Shown piece by piece: positions 42,751 through 54,055 of a stretch of DNA of 64,000 nt. The first letter of the stretch is position 1; each line of letters opens with the position of its first letter. The position numbers and the translations under genes were made by a program. The stretch is from positions 56,687,078 through 56,751,077 of the forward strand of contig CM055103.1 in assembly GCA_029204225.1 (NCBI GenBank). The letters are read 5' to 3'. The notes below the pieces were generated by a model. That model was not told the DNA's origin. It worked only from the letters and a program-made list of their open reading frames with translations, and ran no database searches. Source of the stretch: Diphasiastrum complanatum (taxonomy: Eukaryota; Streptophyta; Lycopodiopsida; Lycopodiales; Lycopodiaceae).

Positions 42751-43063
42751 TCAACATAAGCATTCTTGAAGTAATTTTTGGTCCATAAGATTCCAAGCCT
42801 CCTTAGCCAAGGTACAAGAAGCAACATCTTCTCTTAGAGGTTCATTTCTTACATTCAACTTGATGCAATAGTAAGGCAAGATTGGACTTCTTCTTGAACA
42901 TTTGTAACTCTTAACCTCCATGAGGCTCTTCCACCTCATCAAAGACAAAATCATTCAGGTCTTAGAGTGTAATTAGTGACTTCATTCTAACCTTCCAAGT
43001 AGAATAATTAGTTGGATTGAGTCTTTCACTAAATTCCAAGATGAATCCACCAATAGATGCCAT
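42751..43063 (-). pseudogene. Copia gag fragment (E/G family)
   Basis: Starts MASIGGFILEFSERLNPTNY with STWKVRMKSLITL, then a stop, and continues YYCIKLNVRNEPLRED and VASCTLAKEAWNLMDQ. This is the UBN2 gag layout and closely parallels the gag at 58752-59150 (MAPLGGYLLEANERLNTSNY, HFIKMNVSNEILREI, CTTAKDAWDAL), so both belong to one family. Only the N-terminal half is left. Confidence 0.8.
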
Positions 43064-45445
43064 CTTGATCTACTTTTTGGCACATAAAGCACTAAAAAGA
43101 TGCAAGACTCTTTCTCTTCTATGGATTTGCACCCCTTTGCAAATCAATTTGTGTCCTTTTTTCACAAATTGAAAAACCTTCAAAGATTTTAATCTGCCAA
43201 GAACAATCTTTCTGAACTAGATCTACACCTCAAGAAATTGGGAGAAAATGGTGTCGAGAGATTCACAAAGATCTCACTTGAAGTTGAAAACTCAAAATGG
43301 GACTCCTCCCTATTCTAGACACCTTAATGGGACCACAACTTGACCCTCACAATCCCACAAAGAAAGCTTGACTAGAATCAAATTGAGTTGCACAATTCTA
43401 CACACAAAGTGAGCAAGTTTGACCACTACAAGCAACACAAGATCAATCTCTCTCTCCACGTTTTTATCTTTGATCATCCCTTAAAATTCACTTTTTATAC
43501 ACCTAAAACTTAGATCAAAACATTATTTGATGATCCAATCAAATCTGCCTATAGATTTGAAATTTCTATAGATTTTTGTACACAAAGTGGAAAAAGCCTC
43601 ATCAAAACCACATAACATGCTAATTTGGAATGATCTCCAAGGATTAGCCTCCTCTCTAGTCCTACACATTTTCATGTGTGTGTGGGAAGGTCCTTGAGAC
43701 ACAAATTCAATGATTTATCCCAACAAATCAATGCTATCATTTGCTAGAAGCTCACCCTCCAAAAACTAGCTCAAAAACACTCAAAACTTGCTATTTTTGG
43801 ATTCAATCTTGATCAAACACTTGTTCTCATAATGGACCTAAAATGGATCTATTCAATCCTCAAGAGGTATTGGATGCATTGCCATCAAGGATTCTATCAT
43901 CTGATGCAAGCTAGAGTTGATCTTTCCTCATAAAGCAAGCAAGAACAATCAATAACAAAGCATTTAATGACAGAATTGGATTAACAAGTGTGAAGGAAGG
44001 CCAAATGTATAGACAGAGACCTAATCACAAATTATTAACAAATATTGAAGTATTGGATCACAATAAATGCATGAAAATTGAGAGAGATTGATCTTGATTA
44101 ATTCCACAAAAATAAGCTCCAATTTGGAGTATATACAAGCTACAGGGAGCTTGAGCTGAGGAGTTGTTTCAACTTGTAGTTTTACCACTCATGAAGCCAC
44201 ACCCTCATCCAAGGCCAACCAATGAAATTGCACCATTTTGAAAAAGTTAGAAATTGGCAAAATTGCAATCTGACTACAAAAACTTGACTATTTACCTACA
44301 TGGCTCTTGATATCATGCCTATGCTTCACGTGGGAATAGGCTCCACATGTGTGGAATGACTATGTACAAAATTTTGGCCTTTAATCAAGATATTTTTGGG
44401 GCTTCCATTAATTCATCGCTGGACAGAAAGATAGCATTTCATACATTAAGAGACAAAAATGTGAGCAATTTGTCTATCGTTGGTGGACAGCGGCTAACAA
44501 GCAGTAGTTTATGCAGAATCACTGCCCAAGTGAGCAATGAATGGTGATTGTGTGGTGTACATTGCTGGTTGGTAGATCAGAATCAGAACCAACAAGGTAA
44601 CTTGTTCTCCATCGTTGCCTACATGGTATGAATACCCATTTTCATAAATGCGTGAAGAAGGTAGGGTCAGTGCAACGCCAACAAACTGCCTTCAGGGCTT
44701 TGTGTGCAACAAAGACCAATGGATGATCCATCGCTGGTTAGCAGATCATCCTTCATGCATTTGTATACTACTAAACTGGTCAGCGGATCATCATTCATAC
44801 ATTTTCATACTATAGAGATGCTAGAAACATACATTGTAAAGTGTAAATACCATCCTCATACATATACAGTGTAACACACCAGAAAGTAGTCACCAAAAAG
44901 AGAGATGATTGCTTCATCATGAGGTAGCATAAATTGCTTACCATAGAGTAGAAACCAATGGAAGAAAGCTTGGTAGGGCATACTCTCAATACAAGAAACC
45001 TCATGAATTCTCTTCACAAAGTGTTGTGAAAGGAAGTCTGTTGAAACGGAGTGATATATAGTGGCTTATGATGAAGCTTCATGGAAACTAATATTTTTCC
45101 TTGATGTAGAAGTAACAGATCATGTCTCTCTGTTTAAGCTAAGCTTAAAATCTTTCTTAACCTGAATCAACAAAACAAGGGAAAAAAATTTGTTTTAAAT
45201 CTTATAGTGTAGGTTAAGGGTAGTATTGTGAGAATAGTCAAAATCTTGCTTGATCTAGGCAAAATACATGTACATATCATCATTGCACATGTGTGGAGCC
45301 TGTTCCCACATGTAAAATCAATGATTATATCATTTAGATTAGTCATATAGTTTGTACATTCCATTCTGTTTGAAATCTAGTGGTTAAAATGGCCAAAATC
45401 TAGTTTTTTAGTGATATGCCACTTGACATAAATGCTATTTGAAAT
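43064..45445. other. LTR-rich mosaic without coding sequence
   Basis: No gene seen. The words GAGCTTGAGCTGAGG (44148), GTGGGAATAGGCTCCACATG (44330) and, near 45290, GTGTGGAGCCTGTTCCCACA recur in other LTR pieces of the window. 45250-45480 is an inverted, diverged copy of 59755-59890. This is probably the LTR and leader sequence of minus-strand Copia copies. Boundaries cannot be set. Confidence 0.4.
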
Positions 45446-46180
45446 CTAGTGGCTAAACTGGCCAAGATCTAGTTTTTTAGTGAAATGCGTCACTTTCAAG
45501 TATTTGAGTAAGGATATTGTGGTCGGCTTTTTTCGTATTCTTTGCACGTTGCAAACTTTTACATAAGCATGGGTGTCTTTGAATAAGGTTGGCCACCAAA
45601 ATCCTGCCAGAAGAATGGCCCAAGCAGTATCATAGGAGGAGAAATGTCCACCCCCAATACTCTCATGTGTCAAGGCAATAATATGTCGGACACTCATGTG
45701 CACAACGACGTGTAATATTGTCAACACCTAGCTTATATAATTGTCTCGCAATAAGATGATATGGCAAGGATTTCATAATGAGTTTTATTTTTTGCGATTT
45801 CGTCAAGTGAGGATCTATTTCCCTAGTGGCTAGATATGTTGTGATATCGTCTGCCCATAACGATGTCGCATTTATATAAAATAGACACGCATCCAATAAC
45901 TCATCATTTATTGGCTCATCAGATGCTTTAGCATTGGGTAACCATGAAATATGATCAGCCAAAAAATGTTGTGAACCCTTTAGAATAACAACTCGAAAGT
46001 CGAATTCTAAAAGAATCAACAACCATTGTGCAATTCATCCTGTTTTGCATGGTTTATTCAATAGATAAGAAGAGCATGATGGTCGGTATAGAAAACAAAA
46101 AGCTGGCCTAGCAAATAATGTCGAAATTGTTGAACAACATAGACCTTTGCTAATGTTTCCTTGTGATGTCGAGTATCCAA
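45446..46180 (-). pseudogene. Gypsy RNaseH to integrase zinc domain
   Basis: Read leftwards: LLNKPCK near 46060, FDFRVVILKGSQHFLADHIS, the linker ELLDACLF, YHLIARQLYKLGVDNI, then in another frame HIIALTHESIGGGHFSSYDT and AWAILLAGFWWPTLFKD. The last is the H2C2 zinc region of Gypsy integrase (H-x-GGHF, T-x-x-IL-x-AGFWWPT); the final Cys pair is partly lost (KVCNVQR). Broken before the catalytic core and joined to LTR sequence near 45480. Confidence 0.8.
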
Positions 46181-46204
46181 TGAAGATATATTCTCCTGCA
46201 ACTG

Positions 46205-46582
46205 ACAGGGTCAAGCTTCTTTCTCAGATTAGAGAGAATGTGTACATAACAGCCAAACACTCGAAGGTGTCTTAGACTTGGTTTGTATCCATAGAAAGCT
46301 TTGAAGAGAGTCTTTCAATTGACTGCTTTGGTACTCGAATAGTTCTGTAGATAGCAAGCTGTTGAAACAGCTTCAACCCAAAAATTCTTGGTGAGCTAAG
46401 CATTTGACATCATTGATTGTGCTGCATTTAGTAATGTTCGGTTCTTCCTTTTGGCTCCTCCATTATGCTGTGGTGTGTAGCTGGTGGTGAACTGATGATA
46501 AATGCCGAATCATGCCAAGTAGTCGGACATTTCGTCTGATAGGAACTCTCCACCACTGTCTGTACGAGGGTCTTGAGTCATT
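46205..46582 (-). pseudogene. Copia integrase core fragment
   Basis: The minus strand reads RTDSGGEFLSDEMSDYLA, a stop, then FGIYHQFTTSYTPQHNGGAK and RKNRTLLNAAQSMMSNA, a stop, and FWVEAVSTACYLQNYSSTKA, then LRHLRVFGC. That is the second Asp, the Glu region and the post-core block of a Copia integrase. A one-base loss before RTD breaks KTLRTD. Its upstream edge abuts the end of the LTR at 46588. Confidence 0.85.
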
Positions 46583-46587
46583 GACCA

Positions 46588-47286
46588 TGACAAAATTTCC
46601 AGAATTCACACGTGTGGGGAAGATCCAAAAGTATGATAGATCTAATTAAGCTTTATGATTAGCACAATAATCTGATTCTAGATTGATTAGCAAGATCTAG
46701 TACAGAAGTTATGGCTTAACCAAAATCTAGCATGCTAAGCAACAAAGAATGATAGCAATGAATCATTAATGAGCAAAAGTACAAGAAATTAGTGTATTAG
46801 CATTAGTCTCAACACGAGTTAGAGAGAGAAAGACAGAGAGATAACAAGCAAAATTTGTGTGGATCCAAAATGGCAAGAAATAGCTACAAAGCTTTGGTTC
46901 TTCATCATAAATTATGAGGAGAGCTACACATATTTATGGAGTTTGAGGTAGCTTGAGGTAGAACCACATCCATCCATCATTTAATGACATTTAAAGTGAA
47001 AACTAGAGTCTATGTGACATTTGTCACATCTCATGCATGAATCTCTACCTACTTTTTCCAAGTGTCCTAGTTCTAACTAGAATTGTACAAATCATCATGC
47101 ATGTGTCCATTACACTTTGTGCATGCCTTGCATGTCACTTTGGATCACTTACAATTAATGCATGTGAATTGCCACGAGTTTCTACTATCATAATTTTGCG
47201 TAATTTTATGTTTACAATCTATATGCAAGTTGTAATTATCAAACTAGATATGACATAACCATGTAGCTCGAGTTCTATCTAGGCCA
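46588..47286 (-). repeat. Copia LTR (family G), inverted partner of 57285-57982
   Basis: A 699-bp near-match to the reverse complement of 57285-57982, with TGGCCTAGATAG at the LTR start (47286) and TTTTGTCA at the end (46588). On the minus strand the bases after it are TGGT and then diverge from a primer site, entering a Copia integrase fragment. No matching flanking 5-bp duplication was seen. Confidence 0.9.
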
Positions 47287-48693
47287 CAAGCTGCAACATC
47301 CAGTGGCAAGAAGAAGCTGTCAAAGATCAAGTGTTTTTTCTGTGGCAAGAAAGGACACTATGCATCAAACTATTTCAAGAAGAAGAACCAATCTAATCAA
47401 GCTAACCTTACTAATGAGGATGAGTGTGAGGGTGTTGAGAGTGAAAGAGAGGATTCATTAATGATGTCTACTTTTTCATCTTTTCCTTTTAAGAATGAAG
47501 AAGTCTGGTGGTTAGATAGTGGGGCTAGTTCCCATATGTCTAGTTCTAGGAACTCTTTCACTAATCTCATGCCATATCTAGGTGAAAAAAGATCAATCTA
47601 TACTGCTAATGATGTAGAGTGTAGGATTGAAGGAATTGGTAGTATTCCACTGCCTGCATCATCATCAAAATCTTTTTGCTTACATGATGTACTTTATGTA
47701 CCTAGATTGACCAAGAATCTCATTAGTGTAGGACAATTGTTTGATAGTGGATTGGATGTCAAGTTTCAAGTTGACAAGTGTATAATCTCAAGAGAAAATA
47801 AAGTTATTGCTAGAGGACCTAGAATTGGTAAGTTGTACAAACTAGATTCCAGGGAGAGTGCTAACATTTCAGATATTGCTTATGAGACCAAGGTTCTTCA
47901 GGAGGATTTGTGGCACAAGAGATTGGGTTATCCCAATTTCAAAGCCATGCAATCTATGGTCAAGGAAGGAAAAGTTGTTAGACTACCAAAGACACTGTCA
48001 AAGGAGCTTCTACCTTGTGAAGCTTGTGTGCTGGCAAAATCACACAGAAGGCCTTTTCCTAGATCAAGCATTAAAACAAAGCAAGCATTTGAACTAGTGC
48101 ACTCTGATGTTCATTTCTCATCAAGTAAGAGCAAAGGAGAAGGAAATTGCTTTGTTTCCTTTGTAGATGATTATACAAGATATTCTTGGATCTATATGTT
48201 GTCTTCAAAAGCCATGGTCTATGATGTTTTTCTTACTTTCAAAGCTTATGTAGAAAAGCAGTTTTCTTTCAAGTTGAAAGCTTTGAGAAGTGCTAGTGGA
48301 GGAGAATACACTTCCAATAAGTTTAAAGACTTTTGTGAGAGAGAGGGCATTCAAAGAGACTTTTCTTGTTCATATACTCCTCAACAAAATGGAGTTGCTG
48401 AGAGAAAAAATAGAGCTTTGTGTGAATGTGCAAAAGCCATTAGGCTAGAAGCTTCTCTTCCTAAAGAATTTTGGGGAGAGGTAGTTGCATGTGCAAACTA
48501 TCTTTGTAATAGGCTTCCTAATCTTGCAATAGGAGGAAAAACACCATTTGAGATGTTGTATAAGAAAAAGCCTAAGGTAGATCATCTTAGGATTTTTGGC
48601 TGTGTATGCTTTGTGCATGTGCCTCTAGAAACTAGGAAGAAAGAAGATCCTAGTGCGGTTAAAGGAATTTTTGTAGGATATGCATCCACTTAA
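47287..48693 (+). pseudogene. Copia B gag end, protease and integrase
   Basis: The zinc knuckle before the long frame reads CFFCGKKGHYASNY: the last Cys is Tyr. Protease WWLDSGASSHM (47506 on) has an intact DSG, then VLYVPRLTKNLISVG. The pre-integrase site has HKRLGYPNFKA and CEACVLAK. Integrase: ELVHSDVHFSS keeps Asp 1. LRSASGGEY has Ala (codon 48292-48294) where the second catalytic Asp belongs. NGVAERKNRALCE keeps the Glu region. Then VDHLRIFGCVCFVHV and FVGYAS, with a stop at 48691. The 410-codon frame is otherwise uninterrupted. Confidence 0.92.
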
Positions 48694-49516
48694 AAAACAT
48701 ACAAAGTATATCTTCCTTCTACCGACAAGAATGTTGTTAGTAGAGATGTGATCTTCCATGAAGATCAAAAATTTAACTTGGATGATGCACAGATCAAGGA
48801 TTCTCATGCAAGATCAATCATCAATCTTGATGCTGCTCAAGAGGTGGTGAGGCCGAGGCTTGAGGAGGAGCAAATTCAAGCTACCACACCAAGAAGATCT
48901 ACACGAGCAAGATCTGAGCCAAGAAGGCTCACATATGATGAAGAAGGAAGGCAAGTGGAAGGTGAAACTTCTTATCATGCTCTCTTCATATCAGATGAAG
49001 AGCCTAAAGATGTCCAAGAAGCTCTTCAATCCAAGATGTGGGTTGAAGCAATGACCCAAGAGTTTGAAGCCTTGATGTCAAACAACACATGGGAGCTTGT
49101 GGAGCCACCAAACAACTGCATGTGATTGGATGTAAGTGGGTTTTCAGAATCAAGTATAATCATGATGGATCTATCAATAAGTATAAAGCAAGACTTTGTG
49201 CCAAAGGCTACTCACAAATCAAAGGTCTTGACTATGAAGACACCTTTGCACCAGTTTCAAAGATGGTAACAATCCGAATACTTATATCTCTTGCATGTTT
49301 TCACAATTGGAGTATGTTCCAGCTTGATGTTTCTAATGCATTTCTCAATGGTTACCTTGAGGAGGAGATTTACATGGAGCAACCTCCAGGTTTTGTGAAA
49401 GAAGGTGATGAATCAAAAGTTTGTCTTTTGTTCAAAAGTTTCTATGGACTGAAACAAGCACCAAGGTCTTGGTATGCAAGGCTCAACTCCTATCTCATGT
49501 CACTCTAAGTGAATAT
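48694..49516 (+). pseudogene. Copia B linker and first half of RT
   Basis: Continues in frame after the stop with SRDVIFHEDQKFNLDDAQ, an acidic linker with TPRRSTRARSEPRR, then EAMTQEFEALMSNNTWELVE and a frameshift near 49123. RT follows: VIGCKWVFRIKYNHDGSINK, YKARLCAKGYSQIKGLDYED, TFAPVSKMVTIR, FQLDVSNAFLNGYLEEEIYM and SFYGLKQAPRSWYARLNSYL. At 49511-49516 the host GAATAT begins the target duplication of the nested element. Confidence 0.9.
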
Positions 49517-50016
49517 AGCTAGAAATTAGAGTTAATCTTATATACATTTTATGTAAGCTTTAAATGTGATGATGTAATTACTGTACAGTTTATTTGGTTT
49601 ACTGTATATGGTTGTGATCGGGACGTGACCCATTAGGATATATTGATCGGGCACTGATCCCGTAGCCAGCTAGCTACTTGGGTTAGCCGAGTATCCACAC
49701 ATAGGATAGATTAGCCTGTAAAGAGTTATTTACAGTACAGTCCCAAGTTTGTCCCAAGTTATTTGCTATACTTGGGGGCATGTCCCAAGTTTGTCGGTCG
49801 AATTTGGCCATATTGGGCCCGACCTTAGTTTGACAGGTGGTAGGCCAATTTTAGGACACCTGCCTTTTCATGTAGTTTGTGAATACTCTATATGTACAGT
49901 GTTTCTTTGTAATCTATTAACTTTTGTTGTGCCATCTTTGAGAGCTTGTGAGAGTGGCTATGGTGATTATGTGATGTGATCTACATACTGCACTAGATAC
50001 TATTGGAATTTCAACC
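49517..50016 (+). repeat. 5' LTR of the non-coding element
   Basis: Matches 54056-54515 along its length, with extra bases near 49631-49640 and a GTCCCAAGTTT duplication near 49740-49762. It contains GATCGGG words, GGCCATATTGGGCCCGACC and the end GGAATTTCAACC. Confidence 0.92.
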
Positions 50017-50028
50017 TGGTATCAGAGC
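50017..50028 (+). other. Primer-binding site of the non-coding element
   Basis: TGGTATCAGAGC, an exact initiator-Met-tRNA type primer site, directly after the LTR. Its integrity shows the element could be reverse transcribed if enzymes were supplied. Confidence 0.9.
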
Positions 50029-53000
50029 TACAGGGTGTTGCAGGTATGCACGATCCGGTGAAGCTATGGGATAGCGTCTTTCACCAAGAGAAATGGCACT
50101 CAAAGCGTCTCAGGAGAGAGGACTCCATACAAGGTATCGGCAGTCCAGATGGCAAGAGACAGCAAAGTTCCTTCGATCGGAGCTTTGGGGAAGATCATAA
50201 CGATCGTCGTAGGTGGATTTCGGGGAGAATTCACAGAAAAAAAAAACTTGCAGTTCTGGTGATTTTGGGAAAATAATTGATGATGGCTAAGTAATTGACT
50301 GTGTAGGCAGCTGGTTGAAGCAATTGGATTTGCAAGAGAGCTGTAAAGAACAGTGTTACACAGGCAGGGCAGTTTACAGGGTGTAATTGGGTGGAAATTT
50401 TAGAAATTTTTGATTTCGTGGGGTGTTGATGGTTTGGTGAGAAAATCAGTCTAATTGGAGCCAATACTGCACCAATTTCAGAGCCATAAATTGCTTCGAA
50501 TGGGTAGAGGTAGGGCGACCTCTGTGAGGCAGGTAGCTACAAGAAGAATCTCAGAGTGAAATTCACAAAAGCCCAAAAAATTTCTCTCAGTTTTGAAGCT
50601 AGGGTTTTACAACATAAAAGTCTGGATCTTTCATCATAGGCTACTATTTTTGAATCTGTGAAGCAGCATAGAAGGGCGTCCTGATGAGGAGAGAGAGCTG
50701 GAAAATGGCCGTGGGTGACTGCGTGCTAGAGAAAGCGCTTGAATAGTTCTTTGGGGCAGCTCTCTCTCCTCCATAACTATTCCATTGTTACCATTCCATT
50801 GAGCAGAGTGCGGGTGACCTAGTGATGGGCTACATTCGCCATTTGGGTATCGTAGGGCCAAATTTGGGGCAATTTTTGGCTGGTGACACCTGCTACAAGG
50901 TGGTACAATGAGGCATTATCGCTTTGAAATCATTATTACTTACTCTTGACAGGGTAATAGGGTGTTTGGAAGTGGTAAATGTGGTATGGGAGCGAATGGT
51001 AGCAAAATTGTGTGGAGAAAGCTAGTATTGGCGACAGAAGTGCAGTTTGACAACGTGACTACTCATCATTGGTGACAATTTTGAGAGGGCAAGCAGTCAC
51101 AGGTGAGAGCTAGACATGGTATGCTGGTTACAGGTGAAAAATTCTTGTGATCATGTTCAACTCTTGGGGTTTGAACCAACCAACGTCAAGTGGCATTTTG
51201 GGATAATGCTCTCACAGGTATGATCGACAGCGGCATTGTCGAGTCAGGTGATAGCTGCATTGACACACGCATCTGTAGCTTGGAAATTTTTCGTTCAGAG
51301 GGAAATATGGGCTAGCTTGGAGGTACACACATTTTGACGGTCATGGGTGATGGAAGTGTGAGGTGGTGTCAGTTGGAAGCCATTGGGCAAGATAGCGGAC
51401 TTGCATTGGACGAGTTGTGTGTGGGACATGCAGAAGAACGGGTCAATAATCACACTTTGGATGCTCTTGGTGAGTGGTGAGTGTGATGATTTTGCGATTT
51501 TGCAGTCGGTAAGTCATTTTTTATCAAGCCATTTTAGTTGTGGAGTAGTGTATCAGGTTTGTCATCAAAGAGATACACTTCAACTGCCTATTCTGGGTAA
51601 GTCAAGTCAATTTGCCATATCAGTATTTCATCAAGGATGCAGATTTCAGTGATGACAGGGTGCAGATCATTTGGTTTGGGCCATGGAAGATCTCACAGGT
51701 TCACTTGGAGGGATATTGGCATGCACAGTCATGTGAGGGACTTGATGGTGGTTTGGAGTTCACATCTCAGTGTATTCCAGGGAGTGGTTTGGAACCATTC
51801 ACAGGAGCAGCTTGGAGCTAGCTTGGGGGAATACAGGTGGGCACTACAGGGTAGATGCTCAGATCTTCGAGATCGGTGATGGCATTGGAATACCTGGTAG
51901 GGATAGCATTGTAGGATGACATGGGATGATCATCAGGGACAACTATTTCATACTGAACTTGAGTCATTGGCATGGATAGGACTTACAGGGGGTTCATGAC
52001 GGAATCGGGAAGCTGCAAATGCAAATGGACAAAGCGTGAAGCTTTGTGAGCCAGCTCTAGGTTGGAGAGCTGATGGAGATCGCACGGGTTGTGATCAGAG
52101 GGCAAACACTATGATGGGTGTTTTGCTAGCGATCTACTGGAGGGGACATTGATGGTGAGGATTTCATGGTGTGCTCATTTGGGAGTACATGATGGCATTA
52201 CAGCAGGGCCAGTTTTGGACATTGGCATCGATGGGGAGACATCTATCATCACGGGTGTGGATAAGCTATCTATAGCTTTCATGCTTGGCTGTATTTGCAG
52301 GAGTCTAGGCTTGGCACAAGTGTTGGAATTTTCATGGTGCAGATTCTCAGGTGGTGAGATCATGGGGAAGCCTAGAGGAAGTCACTCAGAGCCATATACC
52401 TCAGTACGATCAAGGAGATAGTAGTCTCAGGATCCCGTGAGCTTATGATATGTCATTTGATGTATGGACAATGTTCTTCAGCTGGTGCATCATGTTTGGT
52501 GACCTAGAGATGGGTCATGCCTACTTGGAGGTAGGTGGCATGGAGTGTACCTGGAGGTGGTACATATCTTGAGGGCATGGAGTGCATTATGGGATGATGT
52601 GGATCCAGCATGCCCATGGTTGTGAGTCAGCAGGGATGGAGATGGTTGCTCAGGGAGTGACAGCTGATACTTTGGCGAGTGATCAGTTGAGCTACATGGT
52701 TATATGCATAGCGGTCTCCAGGTTGCATCACATGTTGTTTCTATCCATCATCTTTTGGTAAGCAGGATGCAGCTTTTGGTTAGATCCAGTTGGAGTCTAG
52801 TTGCACTACAGGCGGACAGATTCTTGGGGAGCTATCAGCGGGTAATAGATAATTGGTGATCAGATGGTACAAGGTACAGGGTTCTAGAGCTATCCTACCT
52901 GATATGCTATGGATCGTGGGTGAGTTATTCATCATGATAGTGGATCTAGTTTGCATTTGCTTTGGCTTGGACGCTATGATGGATGTGTTGGTAAGATAGG

Positions 53001-54045
53001 CTCCTTGGTGGGAGGCCTATATACTGGTCAAATCAGAGTTGGCAACGTCAAGCATGGAAAGTTGAACCTACATGGGATGTAGGACAGGCAGATCATCATC
53101 AGTATCTTTGGGAGGTGGGCGAGCTACTCAGGTATAGCCTATGGTGAGGTTTGTGTACATTCATTGAGTCCTTGGTAGACTCTTGTGCTTGGAGCATGGG
53201 GAATGGATGGGGATCAGCTTTCAGGACTTATTGGACAAGATGTCAGGGCAAAGAGGCTTGGAGCGCTCATTGGTTCGAGATGGTTGATCTTGGATGATGT
53301 ATGAGAACATCTATGTGATATGCTTGGACGTGAGAGCATCTTAGTATAGGTGCATGCCATGGTTGAGGACCTGATTTGGTGACCAGTGGTGTAGTAGCGG
53401 ATTTATAGGTGGCACATGTGTTGGTACGACATAATACCACTTATGGGCAGGCCTTGGTCATGTATTTGACGCTTTATCATTCGTGTTGGTTTGCATGAGT
53501 GTGCGTGGGCTTGCATGTTGCCTTGTCACGGAAGTCTAGATCTGAGTCAGAGCTTTATGTGGTTGTGCATTTGTTACAATGAAACAAAGTAGTCATTTAT
53601 GCTCATTGACTTGTCATTGTCTACTAGCTGTCTATCTAGTGAGGGTATAATCTTATGGTGGCAGTAAGATTTCCTCAGGTTGAGCCTCAGTCACTCATTT
53701 ATGTCAGCTTTACAGGTTCGTACTTGTAAGTGTCTGATAGGATGTCAGCCTAGCTAGATGGAGGATGTAAGTCTCATGGTGGCAGTGGGATTTCCTCAGT
53801 TTGAACCATGTCGCTCATGTGGTCCACTTGTGTTCAAGTAGGATTGGGGACGAGTCAATTGGTCGAGAGTATGGTAGACTCTCTGTATGAACATTGTGTT
53901 TGCATGATATTTTGTGAGTCAAACCTGGTGGTTTGTTGGTGTGCTTGAGTGTGAGTCAAGTATAGAGTAGCAGGATATGCATAACATCTTTTGGACACTC
54001 CAGACATTGCTACAAATTATTGTTTTTCACTCTTATTGTTTGTCA
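50029..54045 (+). other. Internal region of the non-coding element
   Basis: About 4 kb, richer in G and T on the plus strand than the Copia DNA around it, with many TGGTGG, CATGG and GGGAT words. Open frames are all under 100 codons and match nothing I know. One internal repeat: TGGTGGCAGT(A/G)(A/G)GATTTCCTCAG near 53656 and again near 53775. No tRNA, ribozyme or packaging signal could be assigned by eye. Confidence 0.6.
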
Positions 54046-54055
54046 AATGGGAGAG
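54046..54055 (+). other. Polypurine tract of the non-coding element
   Basis: The purine-rich AATGGGAGAG-type stretch lies immediately before the second LTR, where plus-strand synthesis would be primed. The exact edge is uncertain by a few bases. Confidence 0.65.

Noticed and set aside
52149-52421. 90-codon frame in the non-coding LTR element as its protein
   Set aside because: Length expected by chance in GC-richer DNA, no motif, no zinc knuckle, no neighbour frames continuing it.
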